Assembly (NCBI GenBank): GCA_013397075.1
Contig: VWZS01007443.1
Coordinates: forward strand, 219,075-283,074
Origin: Rhabdornis inornatus
Taxonomy: Eukaryota; Chordata; Aves; Passeriformes; Rhabdornithidae
Length of the DNA: 64,000 bases
Reading direction: 5' to 3'
This document shows positions 52,911 to 64,000 of this stretch, one piece after another. Within the stretch, counting starts at the first letter, position 1; each line of letters begins with the position of its first letter. The notes beneath the pieces were generated by a model. It was not told the DNA's origin. It saw nothing but the letters and a program-made list of their open reading frames with translations, and did not search any database. The translations under genes and the position numbers were made by a program.

Positions 52911-55900
52911 GAAACAGTCTTGAAAGACCTGCAGCATGGCCGTGTTCCTTCCCTGCTTCACATGCATAGGGCACATATATAATGCATTTTGTTTCTGCCT
53001 TTCTTACCATGATTTCCTGGCCTTGCCCTAGATTTCATCCATAATAATAGCACTATCTTTCTCACCTTCACCCACCTGCTTTCATTTTCTCTATGTTTTC
53101 CATCTACTGTGCTCATGGCATTCCTTCATCTTTTCCCTTTGCCAATCCAACACCTCTATCTTCTCCGCTGTCTTTCCCCACAGCTCCTGTGTGTCTGCCT
53201 CAGCCCTACAATTAAACATGTTTGTTGGTGAAATACCTTCTCAGTCTGTTTCAAAGGCCATAGGGGTCTACACCAGAGCAACTTAAGTATTAAGGTGCTG
53301 GGAAAGCCACCAGGAGTGAAACAGGTGTTCAAAAGAGTAAGTGCCAGCCTCATTCCTGGCACCACCTCACTCCCATGCCAATTGCATTATACAGCCTCTG
53401 CTTGACACCTTCCATGCATGTGCACTCTTTGTTCCTGGTGCAAAGGTGTTCCTGGTTTCTGACCACCTGGTTCACTTCCAGCTTTCCTTCAGCTACATTC
53501 AGTTTCATAAACAGTGCCCACTGAGAACATAACCTGGATCTAAAAGTCTAAAATTCCAGTAGGTTGTCAGCATTTTCAGTGGCAGCAAGCAATACCCGTG
53601 AATTGGATATTGGGGAAAATAGAGATCATTTTGAGGAACATTTTGATTGGGGCCAATTGCTTCATTGTTTGTGAAAGCAGGTGACAGTCAATGACCATGC
53701 AAAAAGTTTGTAAGAAGTACACCAAAGATGAATCTGAAGAGCACCTTGCAGCTGTCATAATACTACCAAAGTATGGAAGCATATCTTGGAGTGTTTGTCA
53801 CCAGTCTAATTCTGGTGTCAAAGCTGTACCTATCCTGCCAGCATTTCACAGCAACAGACTGGAGCAGTGAGTAAGATGTGTTTTACTACTTTATTTTGTC
53901 ACCAACAATTTTAAATACAAATGGCAATTGTTTCACCCAGATGCAAAATACAGACCACGAGCTGCTCCCTTTCAGTCCCTAGAAGAGCAAGCTAGCTTAC
54001 TAACTCAGCTGGCTAGAGATATTTCATTTCTGTGAGAGACTCCTGCTGAAAATAACTTTCCTCACTCTGAGCACTACAATGCTGTTTTGGCTGTGCTAGG
54101 TTTTATCCTGTTACAAAAAAGTGACCTCCCACAGGAGCTTCCCCCCATGCATCTGATAAAATACAGACTGCATGCCACGTATTTCAGTGGGACCTGGAAG
54201 ATTCTGTGCTTAATCATGAAAGTCCTTGACCTAATCATCTTGTTTCTCCACACTTCAGTTAAAAAACGGTTCAATAAACTTTCCTTTATTAAGCGTTACT
54301 CAGACAGATATCCCTTGAATGCACACGGTACCTCTTCTGTGGCATTTTCTCCATCTTTGTAGGCTTGAAGTCCAAAATTAAAACTGGAATCCTGTTATTA
54401 TTTCCCGTTTTCTTGCCTTAAGGCCTGTATCTATACCCAAGGACATAGTATAGACAAAAGCCTTGGTACTTTTGGAATTACATTAGAATTTGCATGCATG
54501 TGCAACAGTATGTAAAAAACACCTGCATTATATCCTTCAGTGGGAATTCTGCTGATTATCATCTCTGCAAATATAGCAAATACTGCAAATATAAGATGAC
54601 CAGGCTCTCAATGATTAGGATGTGGCAACTCTGTCCGTATGTGCAAAGAGGTACATAACAGAATTGGAATGTCCTTTACAAGGTCATGGCCACCAGTAGA
54701 AAATATTATTTTCTTAGCATTATCTTGATAATTGATAACCTATACTGTCCTGGTTTTGAACAATACTGTTTCTCAAACCCATATGCTGTTATTCCACAGG
54801 CAGAATGAGAAAGAAAGATTTTAGTTAGGTTTATGAAGTTTTGGTGTGGATGAATCTTTCTGTCTGCAAGGAAGGAGCCTACTATAATTGGCTGTCTTAG
54901 TCTTTCTCTCCTGAAAGAAGAATTCATAGGTGATACTTCCTTTAAAGCCACAAGGAAAAAATTCAACATTAGTATCTTCCTGATGGATAAAAGCAAGCTG
55001 AGAAATAAAAATTTTCTTACTCAAAGTCATTCAAGGTCAGGACCAGACAAGGGATTAGAGACCCAGTTCTCACTGCTAATTAGGCCACTGGATAAGCCAC
55101 AGTGATAAACAGAAAAATTGATGAATTTTCCCCAATATATAATAATAATATGATAAAATTTGTGTCTGAAAGTCATAAAATCCTCTGAGATAGGGAAGAC
55201 ATGGTTGTGTGGCCTCGTGCAGTTCCTTTCTCTGCCATCGTAAAAAAGTTCTCTGGAACAGACCAGGAGAAGTTTGACCACTGAACACTAGTCACTGAAC
55301 TTTGAATTTAACAGTGACATCCTAAAGCAGAACTCCTGAGTATTAGATCTGTTACATTAGGAGACACTTAATTGCCATTAATGTCCTCAAAATTTTTGTA
55401 AACTACTGAAAGCCCACTGAGACTGTGTTTTTAACTTGTTTCAGTGCTATTCCTAATAGGCTTCATCCATTTGAGGAATGCTTTACTTTGCTTGAACATG
55501 TTATTACCAAGGCTGGATAACCCACTACATGCCACAGGTTTGGTGGTTCAGGCTCACACTTGGAACTAAAACACTACAGTGGTACAAAACTCAGGTATAT
55601 CAATTGCTTGCATATCAGTAGACACATATGGAACTAATGATGCATACAGTGCACAGTCAAATATTGAATTTGTACATATCAGGGCCTTCCATTAGACTTC
55701 CTTTTCTGCTGTTTTTCTGCCTCCTTTTGCTCAGTAGTGGTTCAACATGATGCAGAGTTGCTTACTGGCTGTGTTCAGCATGATATGTAAATAAAGCTTT
55801 TAAAATCAGAGAAAGACAGTCTTGCTGCTTTCTAATTTACGAGGAAGGACCCAAAATAACTTAAACTTCTTCTTACCTTCTGTTTTACTTTCTATGCCAG

Positions 55901-58900
55901 GGATGCCTGGTTTGCCACGATAACGGACCAGAAAACACAAGGGTCTTGGGATTCCTATGGCTGGATTCTAGGAAATGGTATTTCTACATAAATACTTCTT
56001 CTGAACTGAATTCTTTCATGTTCCCAGGCCTGCTTATGCTACAATCCATCTTGAAGTGTCCGAAGCACTGAGGAACTGCAGAAGTGAAACTGTAGGAATC
56101 AGGAGCATCAGATGGCTTTGCTTAGTGAGTCCCATTTGGAACTTTTGCAATGGAATACAAGCATCTCATTGGATGAGAGTGGACTTGAATTTTTAGCAGA
56201 TTTTTTTCCTCGCATGAAAACTGTATTTGGCCTTAGAGCTGTATTGTGCTAAGCACAACTAAATATACTATAAAATGCTCATAGTCCGTTTAAACTTTTA
56301 TTAGAAATACTCATTTTGAATGCTGGACACCATTAGGATGTGTAATGGAAATGCTATGCTGCTATGTCCATACTTTACTGGCAACCAGCAGTTGCAAAAG
56401 CTGTTTCATTTTTTCAGACATACAGTACAGGAGTAAATGTCACATCTGTCTTCTTTCCTGAGCTGTGGTGATGCCTTTTTTCTGGTCTTAAAATTGAGAG
56501 CCATACGCGGTTAAGGGATAAAGGGTTTTTATCTTGGTATTTAATAAGGATTTTTATGGTGCAACACTTTGCCAAGATGGAGCATACCAAAATGTACACT
56601 CCCGATAGATTGCATACACAATTTTATAGACTTTTCATATTAGCATATCTAATAAAGATGCCCTAATGAGAGGCTTGAATGAATAGCGGGATACCATCCA
56701 TCCTGAAGAATCCCTCCCTGGATGGGCTTAATCCTAGCTTACAAGATGTATTTTAAAGAGGACCTTGGTTTCTCAAGATAATGTAGGGCTTTCTGGCCTC
56801 CAGTTGCAAGGCCTCTGGGATGTTCAGTTTTCTGGCCTAACAGAATACCAGGACCACAGTAAATTACCAGATTTAAGGAATTACAAGTATGCGTGTTAAG
56901 AGCACTGAGGATACATGAAAGGTATATTAAAGGCATATAAAATGGCATGAGTGGCATCCCCATATTCACCCTGTACATACCCTGAAATTGCTGTCACTCC
57001 CAACCCCTCTGTAACAGATTTTGCATGATCCCAGAATCTTTTTGCGAGTTAGACAGGTGGTGTTAAGAGGTTAAGTGATGGGTACTTGTACACAGCCAGA
57101 CACGTGTGAGCAGGCACTGCACAGAATTCTGATATACTGCTGCTATTTTCCTTCTATCAGTAAGTGTGTCTGGACTTCAGCAAAATGAGGAATTGCCTTG
57201 TTTATCTCCTCCATTTTGAAGTCTGCATTCAGGGGTTACCCCAGATCGGTCCTTCACTACTGAGAGCTTTCATCTTCTCTGCAGTCAGTTTTTTATGCTG
57301 GTTAAGATACCAGATGTTGATATAAAGTTTAAAGTGCCCCAGCTAACTCTTTCTCTTTGACTTTTCTGACCAAACCTTTATGAAGAATTGAGCCAAAACA
57401 AACTGAAAATTCATCAAATCATTCTGTCCTCTTACAAAAATACTCCAAACTGACCACATACCCTTGTAATGGCATGGTTACAGCAGCCACACTGTTCTTA
57501 CAGGACCTAAAGTCACAGCACACTAGGAAATAGAAATGGCTTTCAAAAATTCTCCGGATTCCAGCTCTGCTCTCTGTTAGAAGAGGACAAAGAAGAAAAT
57601 AATTTATCCTTTCTTGAAATATTTTTTTCCCGTTCCTTTGGAGGTTAGCGCTGAACAAAACAATAATCCTCTACTTGATAACCACAAATGTTGCTATTTT
57701 GAATTCAGTCCATGTGAATGAATCAGAAACACAGTGTCCCAAGCACTGTTCCCACAAGGAGGAGATATCAGGGATGTATCCCCTGTGCTTACAAAGCCTT
57801 TTTCCTGTGAACAGGAGGAAGCACTTAAAACATTATCTGCTCATATCACCATAAAAACTCCTCTGCTGCCCAGATGTGTTTTTTTTGCATGTGTTTCTCA
57901 GAGTCATGCTGCAATGCTATGAGCTGTAATACTATGAGTTCAAGCTATGAGCTTAGTTTTCATTACCCTCTGGGATTTTTTGGCCCTTTTCTTCTCTTTC
58001 TATCCCTCCTCTCTTTCAAATCAACGCTTGCACTTATTTATAAGGAATTCCCTTATTCAAAGGGAATTAAAATAATTGAGTGATTCTATTTGACCTTTTT
58101 TAGTGCAGCTCTGTGCCTGTTTTTATAAGCACTGGATACTGACATGCAGGAGACAAGCTACTCTTTGCAAAACTTGGTTAATCTTTGGATCTGTACGCCT
58201 CTCTTTCAGTATAATTCAAGATTGGTACCTTATGCCTAGACTTCTCAACTCACCTGCTGGAATCATAAAGTGTGTGAGATGCTGTGATGAGGTGATGCAA
58301 TGCCAGTCTCCAAAATTGGCCTCAGACTTGAGGAGGTTGCAAGGGGCCTTCACGGCTGGCTCCTTTTCCATGAGGATCCTTGTGAGCAAGGGGTGCTCTG
58401 GAACTCACTGCAAAATCTCATCAGCTCTGGGACTGCCCAGGTTAAGTGCAGCAGGGCAATGCCTAGGGAAGCGTTTGTCTGCACTGCCTGTGTCTGCTTT
58501 GCAGGCACAGTGCTGAGGAACAGAAAGCAGATTGAAGCTCCCACAGTGTCAAAGAGACAACTAGCACTTGTTGGAATAAGGGGCATCTTTGTGTACACCA
58601 GGAGTTTTCAAACACATAAGGACATGCCATTTCTACTGTAAAAAATCTGTACGATAAAGTGACAGCTGAAAGCTGGCATTGTGGGATACAAAACCCAGGT
58701 TTATTTGGGCCTTGTTATGGGCATGGCTGCTGAATAGCAATCCCACAGTAAAATGGGTTATATTTCATAGTTCTCTTCTTCTCTCCCTAGAAATTTTAGC
58801 CTGCATGGCTCAGACAAGCATGTAGCTGACAGTGTATTAAGCACTTGAAAAAGAAATGAGAAAGTCAATACAGTTAACATGGAGAGAAAAGACTGCTCTT

Positions 58901-61900
58901 ACTTGAAATGCACGAAATTGCTATGTGTGCCCAGTGGCTCTGTCTGGTTTTGCAGCAGGCACCTATACTGAAATAATTTGCTGTAATATTCTTAGCTGTT
59001 GTTAATGATGCATGACAAGTGATTTTGGCCTGCCCTTTCCCAGTCATCCCTCATTTTCCCCTTCCTCATGCAATGAAACTAGAGAAAATTTGAGCTCCAA
59101 ATGCAACTTAGCTATGTTTGGGGCACTGCTAAATGACAAACAGATCTCATCCAGCTTTTGGGGTTTTATCCAGACGTGCCTTCTAGCAGTAAACTAGGTC
59201 TTGCCTAAGGCATATCTCCTCACATATTTGCCCTCTAAATGTTAGAAGCCAAGCAGTTTTCTATTCTCACTTTACAAGTTTTAAATTTTTCAGTTAAGGA
59301 ATCATTTGAAAATTGATAATTTGAAAATGTGTTTCTAAAACCAGGTGTTTCTGGTTTTCACTTGTCCATGTAAATACTTAACACTCTCTCCCTTTTATTG
59401 TAGCCTTCAGCTCAATGCAGGACATTTGCAGGTTAGATCTCAAACAAGTTAGCAAGATGATTGTCAGTACCACTCAACTGGTATCAGAGTGCTGGAACAG
59501 TGCTCAGGAACCCTCCACACCTGCTCTGTAGGTACCTGCCAATAGTAATTTGGATTCATTTTGCAGCAGAGAAACTGTTAGTGCAAGAGGCAGCCAGCAA
59601 AGCCAGTGAGCACCATATGCTATTGTATAAAGGGATAGTGTGCTCTCACTGCCCTTCGGTAAAATGAGGAATAAAAGTCATATTCATTGTGTGTCTGCAA
59701 GCTAGAGCAGGGGCAGATGTGTGCAAGCACCTGGAAAGAAAAGAAGGTTATCTACCTGCCACTTTCTTATCCTGGTAAGCAGGCTTTGGCAGAAGATGGA
59801 GCAGAGGGAATGTACATCCAGGATACAAACACAGTTGATTTTTTCCTTTTCCTCCTTCTGAAACTTCTTTGTAGCAGCACAAGCACTTACTCAGCTTACT
59901 CAGGTTTTGCATCTGTTGGAGAAATTACTTGGACAACTGTCAGGGCACGTCAGAAAAAACAATGAAGTAAATAACCAAATAGACCTTCCCAAGGCAACCC
60001 AAACCCAAAAGAATGAGAAGTCCCAATACAGCAAGACATCTTCTGCAGTCGCAAGATCACTGCTCATGAGCAGTACTGTGACAGCAGCATTACACCTGTC
60101 ACCCAACTATTTCAGGTGTGGACAGAGGTACCAGAGCATGCCCGTGAGAGGTGGTAATGGTAGCATGTCCTGGGAGCTCAGTGTGTACACACACAGCAAG
60201 CAGTTGCACCTGAGTCACTCTGAGTGCCCAAGCTGGCTTGGCTGAAGTGACACAGGGTATCTCTTCATTCACTTAAAATCCCTGCACTGTGGTGACAACC
60301 CACAAGACTCAGTTTTGGCAAACCAGTGCATGAGAAAGAGAAGTCTTTCTTTGACCTTCTTTAGCAAAGTTTTCCTGCTTACCAGAAAGCAAGGAAACTG
60401 CTTTCAGATCTGCAACAGCATGCTTGACTTCCTCCGTTTGGCCCAAGGCCTCCCCTGAGTTCCAAAAAGCAGGAGCAGGTCATCTCGTCCTTCAATCTAT
60501 ATTCCCAGAAACAACAAGCAGTGGCCTGCATTTCATTACAGAGGGACCAGAGAAATTTATCATAACAAGGCTGGCTCTAGGGGACCAAAACTTTCCAGCT
60601 TGTGAAGGTGTACAAATATAGCATACATACCTTTTCTGATTAGAGGCATATCTCCAAAAGATGTAAACTGGCCACACACCCCAAATTCTGAACAGACGGG
60701 TTTAGTCACGGCATTATTTTTAGAACACCAGGTCTAAACAGAGTCCAAATCTGAAAAAGGTGTCCAGTCCAGAGGAGACATCATTTCTGTTAAAGAGAAA
60801 TTGCTCTCCAATTAACACCAACATGAAGACGACCATTTGGCCCCTCCCAGAACATTTGTGCTTGATGCTTGTGTGGCGCTATGTATTGAATTAGCAAGCA
60901 GCTGCCCTTCCGTGTTTAATTAGCAGGTGTGAAAGTAGTGATGTCTTACAGTGTGACGGCGCTGCTTTTCCTGCACATCCGCGGCGCTGATGGGCTTGGG
61001 GTGCTTGTCACAGTGTCATCTAGTGGCCAGTGTTCACCTTCTCGGTGGGCGACAGCAGCAACAGCAGGATACAGCAACGATTCTAATCCACCAAGGCTGA
61101 AATCTTATGTAGGTTTTCAGTGCTTCTTCAGAGACAGCGATCGTGATGCAGCTCACGGAGCACAGTCCTAGCCCCAAACAGTTTCATTAGACAGATGATG
61201 TAGGCATCAAGGCATCCTGAGGTGGGGTTTTTAGCTAAATTTGGTGAAGCTTCTAGTAGCTCATCATGGCACATACTTAGAGAAACCTAAATAAATGTGT
61301 GCACCCTCAGTTTTGGATGTCCCATCTCTCTGTAAGTCCCTCATCACCATAGCACTACATCAATTGGCAGCTAGCACTTTGATGAAAGTGTTTCATATGG
61401 AGGGAGTGATTAGAAAGCTCCCTGCTTCCTTACTGGACAATATTGCCCCTACAGAAAGTCCAGCTGAATGGCACACACTCCTAATCTGCCTCAGCACAAC
61501 CAGACAGCATCTGGTAGAAGCACTTTGTGCTAACAGAGGTGGTTTTGTACTGAATAGATTAGGAAGGACTTGCACACTGTTTTGTCAGCTAAGTTGCAAA
61601 GACAAAAAGGTAGAAGTCAATAATAGCTTAGTAAGACAGAGTTACACCAGGAAAGAATATCAGCCTCTGATGAAAGCAAGGATAGGATATGATTTCACAC
61701 TTTACTAATGCTCCATACTCCACTGAATGTTCCAGTTACACGGATTTACAAGAGACAGTTTTATCAGTAGTTTTCCATTTAGGCACAGCTCTTCAGTAAT
61801 AAAATTGTACACAAGAGTCACATCATTACACACAACAATAACAACAGTAAATTTTCTTGTACAGATGAACCTATTGGGACAAACAACTGTGATGTTTGCC

Positions 61901-63046
61901 CTGGTCAAAGGTAGTCAGTACCAATGCCTACAGGTAAAGTCATCTCTAACTTCCTTCTCTAAGACCCTTCCCCCTGCAGGTCATACATTTTGTCAAGCTC
62001 CTTCTTCCACCAGGAACATTTTGTCTCAGATGCATTAAAATCCAAGGTTTGGTAGCTGCACTTGCAGCCTGGCTGGGCAGCCATCATTTTTCCAGCTCTG
62101 ACAGCTCAGTATTTCTATGTATGGTTGACCAGCACAAACTGAGGGGCCTTTGCAAGAGAATTTGAAAGCTTCCTTGCAATCCAAACAACAGTCAGTATAA
62201 ACGTTTGAAAGAAGGAACATTTCTGTTACAACAGAATGGCTTTTTTGGTTCCTGTTGTTTAAGCAGAAATCCAGGGTCCAGCACATTTTTTTTCGTAGGA
62301 TTTATGTGATTTGTTCAGTTACATGTTTGTTCTACATGAGAGAAGGTATTTTTTCCACTAAGAATATGTATCTGATTACTTATTGGTAAATGGAGCTCAG
62401 AAGTGGTATTATCTTTCCATGTACCACTATGCTTGCATAACCAGTATAAAACCCTACCAACTCTGTTAGAATCTTACTTATTCCTTCCAGACATAATTTT
62501 CAAGATTGAGAAGGCTGTAAGTTGACCATATCCCCAAAAAAGGTTTTGTCAGAGGAATCCCACCTATTCTTACCATTATGAAGTCTATATGGCTAAATCT
62601 AAGCTCTTGCCTCAGCCCACAAGTGATTGAGATTACATCCCAAAGTACATGGTCTCTGTGGACACTCTTCGTCAATCTTACCTTGTGATGACTTATTGCT
62701 GAAATTAAGGCTAGTGTCTATAAGGAATACTCGGCTTTATTCCAAGTGTCCTCTGAATTTTGTGAAAGATACAGGAATTCATTAACACCATATGCAGAGG
62801 AAAAATTCTGTTCCCTCTTCACCGATGATGTTTATTTTAAGGATTGCATTCGACTGTTTCATCTTTCTGAGCTTTCTTGACTGATAGTGGCAGATACATT
62901 ACTTTGTCCTGAAGACCTTGAACACCCTGGCTGTTCAGTGCTCCAGATTTAGTACAGTTTAAATTAGGAACAACTCATAGGGGTAGAAACACACTTTTTG
63001 CTTTGTACTGGAATTTCAAATGTGGTAAAAAAATCCCCAAACACAT
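52911..63046. other. Upstream intergenic region, no gene recognised
   Basis: 10 kb of unique-looking, mostly AT-rich DNA. The longest open frames (about 137 codons at 58103-58516 and 61295-61708, plus strand) show no family features, domain motifs or splice context that I recognise. One CTCF-like motif lies near 61013-61031. Confidence 0.6.
61013..61031 (-). promoter_or_regulatory. CTCF-like motif
   Basis: The minus strand reads ctggccactagatgacactg, close to the CTCF core CCACTAGATGGC with one mismatch (GAC for GGC). It sits in a locally GC-rich patch upstream of KCMF1. Motif match only. Confidence 0.3.
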
Positions 63047-63750
63047 TGTTTTGGTTTGAAAGACAGGTATTTGCTAAAGAAAAGCAATAACTTTTTTTTT
63101 GAGATGGAGAATGTAACTTTCCTTTTGTTTAATCATTATAGTTGCAAATCAGAGGCTTTCAGGCAGAAGATACAGGGATAGGAATAACAGTTCTTTACTA
63201 ATATATCTAGCAAGGCAAACAGCAGAAACAACAACAGCTATAAAGACTGACAACAAAACAGAACAGTAGAGCTCAGTTCGAGTCCCTCTGGCCACAGGCC
63301 CTCTCTCTCTGCGCTCAGTTCCCGGTGCTGTGTGGGCAGGGCAGGTCCCGTGCAGCTGAAGGGGGCTGGGTGATGGCGGCGGCGGCGGCCCAGGTGTGAG
63401 AGGGGGATGGAGGGGAGACTCCCTCCTCACGGTGTCAGTCGTGGTGCTCGGCAGAGCGCCCTTGAGGTAGTAGGATGAAGCGGGAAGGCAGCAGTGCGAT
63501 GTCCGACAGCAGGGAACGTGGCTCCCGGCGTTGGGATGGCAGGGAAGATGCTAGGTGGGAGCCCCGGCTGTTTTCCTTTCACTCTAGGAGCCAGTGAGCG
63601 AGCGAGAGCCAGAGCCCAGGCTTTTGTCTTACCTTTCTTTTTTTGGTCTCTCTTTATCTTTCACCTCCTACGAGGGAAAAACTATTGCTACTAAGGTGTA
63701 GCTATAAATACTTAGCATAACAATGGAAAAAATTCCACAGAAAGAAAAGG
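63047..63750 (-). mobile_element. GC-rich LTR-like element, minus orientation
   Basis: Reading on the minus strand, it ends at a terminal CA (63047) after a 'cctgtctttcaaaccaaaac' block and the 'acattctccatc' block (63115-63104). Its poly(A)-type AGTAAA at 63199-63194 precedes 'gaactgttattcctatccc'. The core (63290-63600) is GC-rich with a GGC-repeat patch near 63375. A TTTATA box lies near 63708-63703. This layout resembles a common passerine-type ERV LTR as I recall it. The 5' edge is uncertain and could lie further right. No internal retroviral genes are seen in the window. Confidence 0.65.
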
Positions 63751-64000
63751 GAACAATTTAATCCTCAACATTATCTACTCCTGAATTTTTTCCATACTAA
63801 TATGCTATATCAAATTAAAACCATTACATTATATACATACATGTAGTTACAAATATAGGCACAGTACTATAGGTATTTTACCTTAAAACAAGGTTTTTTG
63901 GGGGTATGTATCGGGTTTTTCTATCCTTTTGCATTACTTACCAGGTGCAACCTGGTCTTTGAGCGAATACAACTTTTTGGATGGGATTGTTTTTGCTGGA

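Noticed and set aside
58046..58068. 9-bp inverted repeat AATTCCCTT / AAGGGAATT
   Set aside because: Short and AT-rich; expected by chance in 64 kb.
58103..58641. Overlapping plus-strand open frames of 137 and 113 codons
   Set aside because: No domain, no splice signals in register and no family resemblance; probably chance.
63149..63430. 93-codon minus-strand open frame with Pro-rich N-terminus and hydrophobic segment
   Set aside because: It is contained in the LTR-like element, which is repetitive and not protein coding.

Overview
This window is vertebrate genomic DNA, almost certainly from a bird. The evidence is a seven-exon gene with long introns, several CR1-type LINE fragments with the typical avian 3' end, and two solo LTR-like elements of a kind common in avian genomes. 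A passerine or other neoavian bird is plausible from the LTRs but not proven. There is no bacterial or plasmid-like content.

The one gene I can identify with confidence is KCMF1, on the minus strand. It encodes a ZZ-type and C2H2/Di19-type zinc-finger ubiquitin ligase subunit that partners UBR4. Coding exons 2 to 7 were rebuilt from splice signals at 30642-30475, 23492-23353, 16867-16766, 12928-12754, 10737-10455 and 9505-9244 (stop at 9246-9244). They give residues 6 to 381 in uninterrupted frame. Together with a 16-nt coding part of exon 1 they would make exactly 381 residues, the usual vertebrate KCMF1 length. Exon 1 coding sequence is not visible. The likely promoter is a CpG island at about 51480-52090 that carries a lone N at 51687, so the start codon is probably missing from the assembly. 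Intron 4 (16765-12929) is the most notable feature: it is a minor-spliceosome (U12-type) AT-AC intron with near-perfect 5' splice site, branch point and AC 3' end.

Layout: 1-74 is the end of an intron, and 75 to about 2970 is a possible terminal exon and 3' UTR of an unidentified plus-strand gene that converges on KCMF1. 2971-7370 is intergenic, with a CACA-rich minisatellite at 5157-5295. 7375-7917 is an assembly gap flanked by A tracts. 7196-9243 is the KCMF1 3' UTR and downstream region. 9244-30642 is the KCMF1 body, including a 2.4-kb decayed CR1 LINE at 19097-21535 and a solo LTR at 27771-28360. 30643-51480 is the large intron 1, with two CR1 fragments at 36703-37225 and 39293-39960. 51480-52090 is the CpG island, followed by a third CR1 fragment at 52399-52910. 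52911-63046 is upstream intergenic DNA, and a second, GC-rich LTR-like element starts at 63047.

No new multi-gene system was found. The observations most worth checking are the AT-AC intron, the missing first exon, a nested hairpin in the putative plus-strand 3' UTR, and a perfect 12-bp hairpin in a CR1 fragment.
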